Part shown: piece after piece, positions 54,330-63,523 of the stretch | Position numbering within the stretch: position 1 is the stretch's first letter | How the letters are laid out: every line of letters starts with the position of its first letter | Assembly (NCBI GenBank): GCA_963738185.1 | Contig: CAVTVA010000001.1 | Location: forward strand, 930,001 to 994,000 | Reading direction: 5' to 3' | Length of the DNA: 64,000 bases | Source: AP-15 sp963738185 | GTDB lineage: Bacteria > Pseudomonadota > Alphaproteobacteria > ATCC43930 > CGMCC-115725 | Translations under genes and position numbers: made by a program | Notes under the pieces: generated by a model | Seen by the model: the letters and a program-made list of their open reading frames with translations, nothing else | What the model was told of the DNA's origin: nothing | The model's database searches: none

Positions 54330-54648
54330 GATCGCCTCGCGAGGTTGACTGGCGGCCCTGAATTTGGCCGGGACACGCATTCTCGCCGCTCGCCCGCTGC
54401 CGCACAAGCCGCCCGGCGGCCTCCTAACGGTGCGAAAGCCCCCGCCCGCCGATCTGGGCCGGCGGCATTCCGGCGCCGCCCTAGCGGCACGGCCCGGCAT
54501 GGGGATGGCCGGCACCCGGTCGGCGCCGTCGCCTCGATCGGCAGGTAAATTTTTCTCTCTCGCCGCTCGATGCCCGGTCATAGTGTTGTCAGCCCGTAAA
54601 CCGTGTCCTGCAGGCGGGCGCATGTGATGCTGACGAGGAGAGAACGAG

Positions 54649-55032
54649 ATGTTCAGCCATGTCATGGTCGGGAGCAACGATACCGCCCGGTCGAAGAAAT
54701 TCTACGATGCCCTGTTCACCGCGATGGGCGGCAGCCCCGCTACTCCAGACGCCAGAGGGCGGCTGGCTTACGCGCATAATGGCGGGCGCTTCATGGTGTC
54801 CAAGCCGATCGACGGGAAGCCGGCCGCCCCTGCCAATGGCGGCACGATCGGCTTCTCGATGAGCAGTCGCGAGCAGGTTGACGCCTGGCACAAAGCCGGG
54901 GTCGCGAATGGCGGCACGTCGATCGAGGACCCGCCCGGCGTGCGCCAAGGGGCCGCCGGTCAGATGTATCTCGCTTATTTGCGCGATCCCGACGGCAACA
55001 AGGTGGTCGCCGTTTATCGCATGCCGGCCTGA
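54649..55032 (+). CDS. VOC family protein (glyoxalase/bleomycin-resistance fold)
   Basis: A 127-aa protein with two beta-alpha-beta-beta-beta units. MFSHVMVGSNDTARSKKFYDALFTAMG opens the first and AGQMYLAYLRDPDGNKVVAVYR closes the second, with the metal-position residues (His 4 and the Asp/Glu side at the end) in part conserved. Such small VOC proteins often carry lactoylglutathione-lyase annotations without proof. Strong AGGAGAGAACGAG site. Intact. Confidence 0.9.
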   Translation: MFSHVMVGSNDTARSKKFYDALFTAMGGSPATPDARGRLAYAHNGGRFMVSKPIDGKPAAPANGGTIGFSMSSREQVDAWHKAGVANGGTSIEDPPGVRQGAAGQMYLAYLRDPDGNKVVAVYRMPA

Positions 55033-55053
55033 ATTATTGCGGATCGAACAATG

Positions 55054-55200
55054 CCTCCCTCTCCGCCCCAGGGGCGGAGAGGGTTGGGGTGAGGTGTGGG
55101 ATTCCAGAGCACCCGACAACTACGTCGGTCGAGAGACCCACCTCACCCTCCCATCGCTTGGCGATGGGCCCCTCCCTCTCCCCGAAGGGCGGAGAGGGGA
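55054..55200. repeat. Pair of palindromic dispersed repeats
   Basis: Two units in a row: CCTCCCTCTCCGCCCC/GGGGCGGAGAGGG with GGGGTGAGGTG, then CACCTCACCCTCCC and CTCCCTCTCCCC/GGGCGGAGAGGGG. The first half is the inverted image of the second. It belongs to the same family as the units in the GT2, hisG-hisD and deacetylase regions. Confidence 0.8.
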
Positions 55201-55268
55201 TTTTGCGAAGCGTCGAGCTGTGCCTCAACTCGAGAGGAGCTTGCGCTAGCGCCCCACGCTGCGGCGTA

Positions 55269-55996
55269 TCAGCGGTTCTGGAGTCGATAACGGAGCCAAA
55301 CGGCGCCGCCCTCCAGCACCTCGGTGCTCGCCAAGGTCATCGCGGCAATCGGCGGCGCGACCCCGGCATCGCTGTCGCCAGAGTCGAAGATGCTCGGCGC
55401 GCCCGTTGCTCCGTCGATCGCGGGGCAGATCGCCAGGCTGATCTCGTCGATCAGGCCGGCCCGCAGAAAGGCCCCGTTCGAGCCGCCGCCGCCTTCGAGC
55501 AGCAGGCGTTCGAGCCCCAGCTCGCGGTTCAGAATCTCCAGCGCCAATCCCAGATCGAGCTGCTGCTCGCCGGCGAAAATATAGGAGACGCCATCCTGGC
55601 GAAGACCCGCCAAATGCGCGTCGGAGACCCGCTCCGTCAGGATGACGACGATCGGGTCGCCGCCGATGTCGGATCGTCCCCAGGCGATCTTGCCCTGCGC
55701 ATCGAGCACGATGCCGAAGGAAGCGGCATCGCCCGCCCTCGGTCCGGATGGGGCGAGCCGCTGGCAAACCAAGGTTCCCGCGGATAGGTCCGGTCGGTGC
55801 GATCGGGGTAGGACGGCGCCTTCGCGTACTCGCTGCCGGTCACCCGGCCGATCAGCCAGGAGCCGCCGCCGAGCTCTTCGTGCAGCCGCTCGAACAGCCC
55901 CGCCATGCGGTTCTCGGCGGGCCGCCACCGACTGCCGAGAATGCGGCCATCGACGCTCGCGTTCATGTGGCAGATCACATAAGGCTTCATTTCCAC
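55269..55996 (-). CDS. Dihydrofolate reductase family protein (RibD C-terminal domain type), one frameshift
   Basis: About 241 aa. The first frame gives MKPYVICHMNASVDGRILGSRW and LHEELGGGSWLIGRVTGSEYAKAPSYPDR. A break near 55755 passes into SFGIVLDAQGKIAWGRSDIGGDPIVVILTERVSD, the family pattern VILTE..S..HL, then LERLLLEGGGGSNGAFLRAGLIDEISLAICPAIDG. This is the RibD_C/DHFR-like fold. Some members are 2,5-diamino-6-ribosylamino-pyrimidinone reductases; others have unknown substrate. It starts at 55996 or at the ATG two codons later. Confidence 0.85.
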
Positions 55997-56301
55997 CCCA
56001 CGGCTATGTCGCAGTTTGCCCCACCTCGGACATTGGGCGCATCTGCTTTTCGGTTGCTAGGCAGTCGGATGATGCTTGCGCGGAACCTTGGCATGGTTTC
56101 GGCAGCCTCTGGCGGCACCACAAGCTTGCTGAGTGCGTCGAGATCATCGTGTAGATCGGTCGCCTTCACCTCCGCTGCGCGCACCTCGAGCCTGAGCCAC
56201 TTCGCCTTTTGAAGGCGGTCGGCCTGATTGTGGCGCTTCAGCGAGGGTGCGTGTGCCAGTCGGCCGTTCAGAGTAGCCTTCGGGGTTGCGGGAGCTCATG
56301 C
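55987..56301 (-). other. Reading frame of uncertain status in the 55997-56456 gap
   Basis: This strand has an open stretch without an ATG, with a plausible protein-like section LEVRAAEVKATDLHDDLDALSKLVVPPEAAETMPRF. It might be the 3' part of a damaged gene. A GTG at 56184 could start a 65-aa form. The rest of the gap shows nothing that I can support. Confidence 0.25.
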
Positions 56302-56456
56302 TCGGAGGGTAGCAATTGTTCCTCGTGCGTGCCGGTAGCGCGAGATCGCTTCGTAACCTGCGGCCATCGGAACAGCCGAAGCCACCGTCTTCAAGGCGGC
56401 CACGCGGCCAGCGGACCTATGCTACCCGCCTCACCCGCAACTGGACACGCTGCATA

Positions 56457-57401
56457 ATGACAAAGGACGAAAAGACGCCGGAGGGCGAGCACACCTTCCC
56501 GCCTGATCAGCCGCTCCCGCCCGACGCGCTCGGGACGTACACGCTCGGCCATGACGTCCACGACGAGGCGGAGATCGCCGATTACGTGAACGGGCAGTGT
56601 CGCGGCGACGAGACCGTTCAATACGTGGAGCGGATCAAGACCGAGTACGTCAGCGGACAACGCTTCGACGCCTGGGATGTTCACACCGACAAGCAGCGCT
56701 GGTGGGTGTTCACCAACCTGACGAACCTCTATGCGCAGGCCCAATTCCCGAGCCTCGACTACACTCTGTCCTTCCACATTGGGCTGATGCACCGGATGCA
56801 GAGCCGCCAGGAGCGCGAGCGCGGTGGTCGCGAGCCCGACCCTTTCGACGAGGTGTACCGTCGGCGCGATGAAGTCGCTGACCTGATCGTCGAGGCGATC
56901 GAGGCGGAGGAGTTTCAGTCGGCCGCCATGCGGCTGCGCGAGTGCTTGATTTCGCTTGTCGGCGCTGTACGGCGCCGGGTCGAACTACCTGCTGGCGGGG
57001 AGTTTCCCAAGGACGCCGACGTGCCGGGGTGGAATGAGGTTCTCATCAACCACTTCTGCCCCGGCGAGCCCAACAAGGTTCTGCGCCAGTACCTGAAAGC
57101 GACGGCCGATCGCACTTGGCAGCTCGTTAACTGGTTGACGCATGACCGCGACGCCAACAAGACCGAGGCGATCATCGCGCATGAAGCGGTTTCGATTCAG
57201 ATCGGTCACTTCATTCAGCTCGTCATCCGCGATCGCGTGGACCTCGCCGAGGTGTGCCCGCGGTGCTCCTCCAGAGACGTTCGGTCATACTACGACGCGG
57301 CGATTGAATCCGACGGCGCCTACTATGAAAGGTGCAGGGCCTGCGATTGGAGCAACCATCCCGGCTACCCAGACGAGGAGGAAGGCGAAGCAGGCGCTTG
57401 A
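56457..57401 (+). CDS. Hypothetical protein with C-terminal zinc ribbon, 314 aa
   Basis: Starts MTKDEKTPEGEHTF. The first 90 residues are acidic and probably extended. The middle (about residues 90-250) is helical, with WWVFTNLTNLYAQAQFPSLDYTLSFHIGLMHRM and AMRLRECLISLVGAVRRRV. The end has CPRCSSRDVRSYYD and YERCRACDWSNHPGYPDEEE, a CxxC..CxxC zinc ribbon, then an acidic tail. No family is recognised. The layout (helical domain plus zinc ribbon) occurs in defence-related and regulatory proteins, but no catalytic motif is seen. It stands alone. The 296 bases after it hold no supportable gene. Confidence 0.6.
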   Translation: MTKDEKTPEGEHTFPPDQPLPPDALGTYTLGHDVHDEAEIADYVNGQCRGDETVQYVERIKTEYVSGQRFDAWDVHTDKQRWWVFTNLTNLYAQAQFPSLDYTLSFHIGLMHRMQSRQERERGGREPDPFDEVYRRRDEVADLIVEAIEAEEFQSAAMRLRECLISLVGAVRRRVELPAGGEFPKDADVPGWNEVLINHFCPGEPNKVLRQYLKATADRTWQLVNWLTHDRDANKTEAIIAHEAVSIQIGHFIQLVIRDRVDLAEVCPRCSSRDVRSYYDAAIESDGAYYERCRACDWSNHPGYPDEEEGEAGA

Positions 57402-57697
57402 TTGGTCGCCCCTCGGCTTTCTCCACAGGCTCGCCGGAGGGTCCGCCGCGGACGGCGAGGGAGAAGGCCAGAAGCCGGCGGGCAACGTCGCGGTAGTTCA
57501 GTTGTTGAAGCCTCAATGCGATGGATGGCGCACTCCGTTGCGAGCGGGGTCACCGTCCGCTTCTCGGCGTATTGCCAATGTCCGCTTTCGGCGCTGAACC
57601 GACTACCGGCCGGCGGCGACAAGAGGAATCATCTACCCTGCGCGCAGCGGGGCTGTGCAAAAATCTTCGTAGTTGCGTCCCCTGCCGATGATCGCGA

Positions 57698-58512
57698 TCA
57701 GCCGGGGAGGGGCCAGCCGATCCAGTTGCACAGGGCCTCGCCCATGACGAGGTCGAGGTCGCGGCCTTTGAGCCACGGCAATTCCTCGGTGAACAAGGTC
57801 ACGCATTGCCGCCACGAGCACGGCATCCGGGTGATGTCGGTGCCCCAGAACATCCGCTCGGGGCCGAAGGCGTCGAAGCAGCGGTGCAGGTGCGGATGCA
57901 GGCTGCGGAACGGGTATTCGTCCTCGGCGTAGCCGGCCTGCCCGGTCGCCTTGACCGCGACGTTCGGGTATTTGGCCAAAGCCAGCAATTCCGGCTGGAA
58001 CCGGTAGGCCGCCTCGCCCGTGCTGGCGCGGGGCACGCCCATGTGATCGACGATCAGCTTCAGGCCGGGGTGGCGCTCGGCGATCCGGCCGACCGTCGGC
58101 AGGAACATCGCAGCACCAAGGGCGATCGGCACGCCCGCGCGCTCGGCGGCCGGCCACAGCCAGTCGAGCGTGCCGTCGGTGAACCAGGATTGCGGGTGCC
58201 GCTCATTGGTATAAAAGCGCAGGCCGAGCCTGCCCGGCCGCTCCTTCCAGTGCGCGACAAGGTCGCGGCCGTTCGGGTCGTCGAGATAGAACCAGCCCAT
58301 GATCGCAAAACGGTCGGGGTATTTGCGCACCGCTGCGAGAGCCAGCTCGTTCGAAGTCCGGGTCCCACAGCACCGGGTGGATCAGCGCCCGGTCGACGCC
58401 GGCCTCGTCCATGCCGGCAATCGCCTGCTCGGCCGAATAGGGCTGTCTGACGATGGTGCGCGGACGGCGTGCCCTTTTCCCAGAGATGGATCTGTGCGTC
58501 GGCGATCAGCAT
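57698..58512 (-). CDS. Amidohydrolase family protein (2-pyrone-4,6-dicarboxylate hydrolase-like), two frameshifts
   Basis: Three frames of one protein, about 270 aa. The first begins MLIADAQIHLWEKGTPS, where the usual DxHxH motif of amidohydrolases is altered to DAQIH. The second is IAGMDEAGVDRALIHPVLWDP. The third is RKYPDRFAIMGWFYLDD, GLRFYTNERHPQSWF, LKLIVDHMGVPRAS, FGPERMFWGTDITRMP, the family metal-binding and catalytic Asp at WGTD. Breaks lie near 58450 and 58345 and cancel. Such enzymes hydrolyse lactones or other small rings; the neighbours suggest catabolism. If the breaks are real the gene is inactive. Confidence 0.75.
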
Positions 58513-58526
58513 CGGCTTCTCCACTT

Positions 58527-58572
58527 CCCCCACCCTAACCCTCCCCCGCTCGCGGGGGAGGGGAGGGTGGGG
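58527..58572. repeat. Palindromic dispersed repeat at the deacetylase 3' end
   Basis: CCCCACCCTAACCCTCCCCCGC and GCGGGGGAGGGGAGGGTGGGGG form a near-perfect palindrome. It supplies the last codons and the stop codon of the deacetylase on the reverse strand. Same family as 3081-3146, 32155-32268 and 55054-55200. Confidence 0.8.
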
Positions 58573-59458
58573 GCGCGTTGCGTTCGGCGATCCAGGACTT
58601 CACCTGGTCGTAGCAGTTGGCGAGATAGTATTCGGCGATGTCGTCGGCGGTGGTGTTCCACACGCCGTCATGGCCGAGGATGTAGCGCAGCGCCTCGTCG
58701 AGGTGCTTGGCGGCGTTCGGGCGCCCGATATTGTGCGGGTGCAGCGACAGGCACATGACGCGCCCGTTCTCCGCACCTTCCCGGTAGAGCGTGTCGAACT
58801 GGTCCTTGATCATCTGCAGGAAGTAATCCGCCTCGCGGTTCCAGGCCAGCATCCCCGCATCGTTGGTCTGGCCGGTATAGGGGACATAGATGAACTTCTG
58901 GCCGCCGCGCACCTTGATCGGCCAGGGCTGGTCGTCGATGATCCATGAGGTGTGGTAAAGGCACCCGGCCTCGGCCATCAAATCGTCGGTCCGCACCGTG
59001 TAGCCGGCACCGCCGCCGAGCCGTCCTTTCAGGCGCTTGCCGGTCATCTCTTTCAGGTGGGTGACGAAGTCCTGCCAATAGGCGCGCTCCTGCTCCTCGG
59101 TATAGTCGTAGATCGGCCGGCTGTTATAGAGGCCGTGCGCCATGTAGTCCCAATCGGCGGCGACCATCGCGTCCTTGATCTCGGGGAAATGGTCCAGAAG
59201 CTCGAGATTGAGACAGCAGCACGCCCGCACCTTGTTCTTGTTCAGCACATCGAGCATGCGCCAAAAGCCGACCCGGTTGCCGTAATCCATCCGCGAGTAA
59301 AGCGGAACATCGGGCTGGGTCGGCCGGCTCTGCGGCAGGTACTCGAAGAACTCCATATTGGGTGCCACCCAGAACGCGACGCGCGCGTTGCCGGGCCACC
59401 TGATGACGGGCCGTTCGGTAATCGGCGCATAGTCGAAGCGGCCGGGCGGAAGAGTCAT
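58535..59458 (-). CDS. Polysaccharide deacetylase family protein (PuuE/NodB-like)
   Basis: A 307-aa protein of the NodB-homology fold in the metal-independent PuuE-like branch. The start MTLPPGRFDYAPITERPVIRWPGNARVAFWVAPN is typical. YGNRVGFWRMLDVLNKNKVRACCCLNLELLDHFP, MAHGLYNSRPIYDYTEEQE and SWIIDDQPWPIKV follow; LSLHPHNIGRPNAAKHLDEAL is near the end. Homologues open rings such as allantoin or deacetylate or deformylate small compounds. The last residues (PPPSPPPRAGEG) and the stop codon come from an inserted palindromic repeat. ATG at 59458. Paralogous to 62419-63390. Confidence 0.88.
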   Translation of the reverse strand: MTLPPGRFDYAPITERPVIRWPGNARVAFWVAPNMEFFEYLPQSRPTQPDVPLYSRMDYGNRVGFWRMLDVLNKNKVRACCCLNLELLDHFPEIKDAMVAADWDYMAHGLYNSRPIYDYTEEQERAYWQDFVTHLKEMTGKRLKGRLGGGAGYTVRTDDLMAEAGCLYHTSWIIDDQPWPIKVRGGQKFIYVPYTGQTNDAGMLAWNREADYFLQMIKDQFDTLYREGAENGRVMCLSLHPHNIGRPNAAKHLDEALRYILGHDGVWNTTADDIAEYYLANCYDQVKSWIAERNAPPPSPPPRAGEG

Positions 59459-59597
59459 CTGGTCGTCTCCGTTCGCCTGTGCGGTGCATCGATGCCCTCT
59501 GCGCCCTCCAGCGGAAAAGGGAAGGGGCCGTCGCGGCAACGACGGGGATGCGGCGCGAAAAATCGCCTGTTGCCGAAGATCGCGCCGTGTTCGGCCG

Positions 59598-59813
59598 TCA
59601 GCGACGAAGCAGCCGCAATGCTCCACCCTTGTGTAGCGCAATGTGATCCGTCTTGTCGCTTTTGATTTCGTACTGCGGCTCGCTTTCGCTCGCATGATGC
59701 ACGTACCCTTTGTAATTCACATCGCTCGTATGCACCCGCACGATCCGGCCGCTGACCCAGCCAGCTTCGGAATTCCAGGTTACCTGATCGCCGACTTCGA
59801 ATATCTTTGCCAT
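59598..59813 (-). CDS. DUF2945 (hypervirulence-associated TUDOR-like) protein
   Basis: A 71-aa protein: MAKIFEVGDQVTWNSEAGWVSGRIVRVHTSDVNYKGYVHHAS and YEIKSDKTDHIALHKGGAL. This is the TUDOR/SH3-like DUF2945 domain, common in proteobacteria and fungi with no proven function. Complete. It lies between the deacetylase and the interspersed repeat. Confidence 0.9.
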   Translation of the reverse strand: MAKIFEVGDQVTWNSEAGWVSGRIVRVHTSDVNYKGYVHHASESEPQYEIKSDKTDHIALHKGGALRLLRR

Positions 59814-59850
59814 TGCAATTCTCCGTTCGGCTGCTTCATTCGGCTGCTAC

Positions 59851-59970
59851 GTCATTGCGAGGAGCACGGCGACGAAGCGATCTCGATGAAATGTCGCACC
59901 CGGCACGAGATTGCTTCGCGGAGCCTGTCCTCGGGCGGCGCGCTGCGCCGACCCGTGGGCTCGCAATGAC
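59851..59970. repeat. Interspersed repeat with GTCATTGCGA ends
   Basis: Ends GTCATTGCGA (59851-59860) and TCGCAATGAC (59961-59970), the same as at 39548-39644, with a body holding GGATTGCT-like and CGGCGCGCTGCGCCG palindromes. No coding potential. Confidence 0.75.
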
Positions 59971-60077
59971 AGCTCGATGAGTTTTCCTCAAAGAGGCTTT
60001 GGGTATCATGATTGAACTGCGCGGTTGACGGTGCCGCCGAATTCTCGGGCGGCGAACGGCACCGATGGATTCCCCAT

Positions 60078-62348
60078 TCAGTTCCGCGAGCCGCGCCAAG
60101 CAGCCACGGCTCGGGCTGCGCCGAAGCTGAGCCGCCGCACCGCAACGGGCGAGGATTTGAGCTGCGGCTGATGGCTGATCGGATCGCGCGCGTACCAGGT
60201 GTGCTGGTTGGCTGACTGCGCGCCGTGGCCGTAATGGAACGGCACGAACACCTCCCCGGGCCGAACCGTATCGACCACCATCGCCACCCCTTCCCACCGG
60301 CCGTTCGGCGAGGTGATCTCAACCAGGTCGCCGAGCCCGATCTCGAGGCGGGCGGCATCGGCGGGGTGAATCTCGACATAGGGGTGCGGCGCGCGCTCGT
60401 TCAGCGCCGCGGACCGGCCGGTCTTGGTGCGAGTGTGAAAATGATAGACCACGCGCCCGGTGATCAGCACGAACGGGTAATCGTCGCGAGGTCGGGTTCG
60501 GCTGCCGCCGCCAATGCACCGGCTTCACGAACGCCTTGCCTTTGGGGTCGATCCGTTCGTAGTCGCTGCGTGTATTCTTGTTGCCGGTCAGGAAATCGGC
60601 GCCGTAGGTTTCGCACTCGTCGATACCGGTCCAGAATTTTAGGTCCTCATAGAGGCGCTCGACGCCGCGTGGGTGCTGCGCGTTGCAAGGCCAGCGGACG
60701 GCGCCCATTTGCTAGGATCAAGTCATAGGTCATGCCGGAATAGTCGCACGGCCGGCCTTGCGACACCTTGCGCCATTCCTCGAACGCGTCCTTGGGCTCC
60801 TTGAACGGGATCAGCGGCGCGCCATCGCGGTCCTTGAACCCCAGCCTGCCCGCGACCTCTACGAAGATGTCGAAGTCGCAGCGCGCTTCCCCCGGCGGAT
60901 CGACGGCCTTCAGCAGCAGATTGACGCTGCGATCGGCGTTGGTCACGCAGCCCGTCTTCTCGCCCCACATCGCCGCTGGGAAATAGATGTCCGCCAAATC
61001 CACCGTCTCGGCATCAAGGAACGGGTCCTGCACCACCAGGAAGAGACGACGCAGGATCCGCTCGCTGCGGTTCTGATCGGGCAGGCTGACCAGCGGGTTC
61101 GTCCCGATCACCCACATGAACTCGATCTCGCCGCGCTCGGCGGTTTCCATCATCATGAGGATGTCTTTCGGCACCTCGGGATGAAATTTGTCGAAGTCGA
61201 GGTTCCAGTGCGCGCACAGCTCGCGCATCTGCGCTTCGCTGTGGGGGTTGCGGTAGCCGGGATAGGAGCCGCCCGCACCCGCCTCCCGGTTGCACATCGC
61301 CGCCGGCTGGCCCGCCATCAGCAAGGGGCCGGCGCCGGGCTTGCCGATCGCCCCGGTAAGCAAGTGCACCGTGTTCACCAGCGAGGACGAGGCCGTGGCC
61401 TCGACGCTCTGGTAGAACCCTTGCAGCACGGTCGACACCATACGCGGCGTGGTGCCGATCCACTCGGCCGCGGTTTCGAGGTCGTGCCGGGAAACGCCGC
61501 AGATTTCGGCAACGCGCTCGGGCGGATACTCGCGGGTCACCCTGTCGAGCTGCATCGAATCCGACCGTGCAGTTTGCGACAAAGTCGCGGTTCACCCACC
61601 CCCTCGCAATCAGCAGGTAAATGATCCCGTTCATCAGCGCGACATTCGTACCGGCGCGCAGCTGGAGGTGCAGGTCGGCGCCCTGCCGCACGGTCGGCGT
61701 CCGGCGCGGGTCGGCGACGATGATCCGTCCGCCGTTCTTCGCTTTCGCCGCCAGCATGCGCTCCCATAGGACGGTTTGCGCCTCGGCGACATTGTGGCCC
61801 TAGAGGCACAAGAGGTCGGCCTGATCCACATCGACATAGGAGGCGACGGGGCCGTCCACGCCGAAATTGGCCATCAGGCCGGTGGCGGAGGTGGCGGTGC
61901 ACAAGCGGGTATTGCCGTCGATGTTGGATGATTGCAGCCCGCCCCGCCACAGCTTGCCCAACGTGTAGAACTCTTCGATCGTCAGTTGCCCGGAATTGTA
62001 GCAGGCCAGGTTCTCGTGCCCCTGAGCCCAGGCGGCTTTGAATGTCTCTGTGAAGAAATCCATCGCTTCCGCCCAGCTCACCCTTTGCAGCGGCGCCCCT
62101 TTCGTCCGCCGGATCAGCGGGGTCGTGCCGCGGCGCGGCGAATTGTTGGCAACCCAGCCGTGCTCGCCTTTCGGACCGAGGTGGCCGAAATTGACCGGGT
62201 GATCGGCCGTCCCGCGCACACCCGCGATCCGGCCGTCCTTCACCGCGATGTCGAGGCCGCAGCCGTTGGAGCACAGGATGCAGGCCGAATGAACCCAGGC
62301 ATCGGGTTCACCTTGGATACCGAGATTGGTGTCGATCCTGGGCTGCAT
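60078..62348 (-). pseudogene. Molybdopterin-dependent oxidoreductase (nitrate reductase/formate dehydrogenase-like), broken
   Basis: About 757 codons. It starts MQPRIDTNLGIQ. CILCSNGCGLDIAV holds three Cys of a [4Fe-4S] site; the fourth, usually LCPKG, reads LGPKGEHGW. The molybdopterin-binding part follows: NSGQLTIEEFY, GLQSSNIDGNTRLCTATSATG, then an in-frame TAG (61800-61802) just before GHNVAEAQTVLWERML. Further frame changes occur near 61570, 60700 and 60480. The C-terminus (RTKTGRSAALNERAPHPYVEIHPADAARL, NQHTWYARDPISHQPQLK) is the normal beta-barrel domain of the family. With one stop and three breaks this is most likely a pseudogene; heavy sequence error is the alternative. Confidence 0.8.
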
Positions 62349-62418
62349 GGGATATTCCAGTCAGTCGCAGCGGACGCTTCCTCCGCGTATTAAATATCGC
62401 CCTTTTTGGACGGGACAC

Positions 62419-63390
62419 TTAAAGATTTGGTTCCGACCAAGTCGGCTTCGGCCCAGGCACTTCTGGCGATTGCGCCTTAAACCAGTCGATGATCTCGCCG
62501 CCGGTCGCCTTCCACACGCCCGCATGGGCGCAGATGTGGCCCAGCACCTCGTCGAGATGCCGGATGCGCCAGGGCTGGCCCATAATCCACGGGTGCAGAT
62601 GCAATACCATCAGCCGGCCGGTGGTCGCACCGTCGGCATAGAGCCCGTCAAACCACTCCCGCCACAACAGGCTGACCTCGTTGATGGTGCGGCGGCCGTG
62701 CAGGTGGATATAGTTGTCGTCGAGATACGCGTTGACGCCGAGCGAATAGAGCTCGCCGGTCTTCGGCGTCATCTTGTAAGGCTGCTCGTCGTTGCCCCAG
62801 TCGCAGACATAGCGAATGCCCTCGGCCGCCAAGAGGTTGGGGGTGTTTGGCGTTTCCTGGAAATCGGGGCCGGACCAGCCGACCGGGCATTTGCCGGTGG
62901 CCTGCTCGACCGCCGCGATCGAGGCGCGGATATACTGCCGCTCGTCCTCCTCCGACATGCCGGTATGGATGATGCGTCGGCGCGACAAGCCGTGCGCGAT
63001 GAATTCCGCGCCGCGCTTGCGCCCTTCATTGACCAGGAACGGGTAGTGGTCGGCGACCGCCTTGTCGAGCGCCAGGGTCGGCTTGATGCCGTATTTGTCG
63101 AGTGCCGCGAGGACCCGAAACACTCCGACCCGGTTGCCGTATTCATGGTTGCCCCAGCCGCCGATATCGGGGAATTGCGGCTGGTTGCCGGTCCACAGGC
63201 CCTCGGGGCCGCCCAATGGGCTCACCGCCAGCGGCGTGCCGGCCGGCGCCTCCCAGTCCCAATGCTCGAGGTTGACGATCACGGCAAGGGCGACGCGGGC
63301 GTTGTCCGGCCATCGCAAAACCGGTCGCGCGACGATCGGCGACCAGGGATAGAAATCCTGGTCCATGCCATAGCTGCGTTTTGCCGGCAC
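62419..63390 (-). CDS. Polysaccharide deacetylase family protein (PuuE-like), second copy
   Basis: A 323-aa paralogue of the gene at 58535-59458: PIVARPVLRWPDNARVALAVIVNLEHWDWE, then YGNRVGVFRVLAALDKYGIKPTLALD, FIAHGLSRRRIIHTGMSEEDERQY, DWGNDEQPYKMTPKTG, LHLHPWIMGQPWRIRHLDEVL. The GTG start at 63390 follows GGAGG; the upstream frame is not used. The two deacetylases share YGNRVG and the HGL region, so they may act on related substrates. Divergent from the isochorismatase-type gene. Confidence 0.88.
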   Translation of the reverse strand: MPAKRSYGMDQDFYPWSPIVARPVLRWPDNARVALAVIVNLEHWDWEAPAGTPLAVSPLGGPEGLWTGNQPQFPDIGGWGNHEYGNRVGVFRVLAALDKYGIKPTLALDKAVADHYPFLVNEGRKRGAEFIAHGLSRRRIIHTGMSEEDERQYIRASIAAVEQATGKCPVGWSGPDFQETPNTPNLLAAEGIRYVCDWGNDEQPYKMTPKTGELYSLGVNAYLDDNYIHLHGRRTINEVSLLWREWFDGLYADGATTGRLMVLHLHPWIMGQPWRIRHLDEVLGHICAHAGVWKATGGEIIDWFKAQSPEVPGPKPTWSEPNL

Positions 63391-63523
63391 GGCACTCCTC
63401 CCTCTCCAATCAGTGGCCTCTGGGCAGTGAGAGCCCACGCGGCCTTGGATGCCGCGGGGCATCGGCGGCACGGCCCCTCCTGCCTAAATATATACCGACT
63501 TTATTGAGAAGGACCCCCAAGCC

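Noticed and set aside
53091..54548. Forward open frame of 485 codons opposite the aminotransferase
   Set aside because: Antisense of a well-conserved class III aminotransferase; no own features.
57402..57697. Possible gene fragment in the gap after the zinc-ribbon protein
   Set aside because: The reverse frame has a protein-like stretch, but there is no start, family or context to support it.
61800..61802. In-frame TAG read as pyrrolysine or other recoding
   Set aside because: Pyrrolysine is not known in this enzyme family, and three frameshifts in the same gene make decay or error far more likely.
62326..63507. Forward open frame opposite the second deacetylase
   Set aside because: Antisense shadow of high-GC coding sequence.
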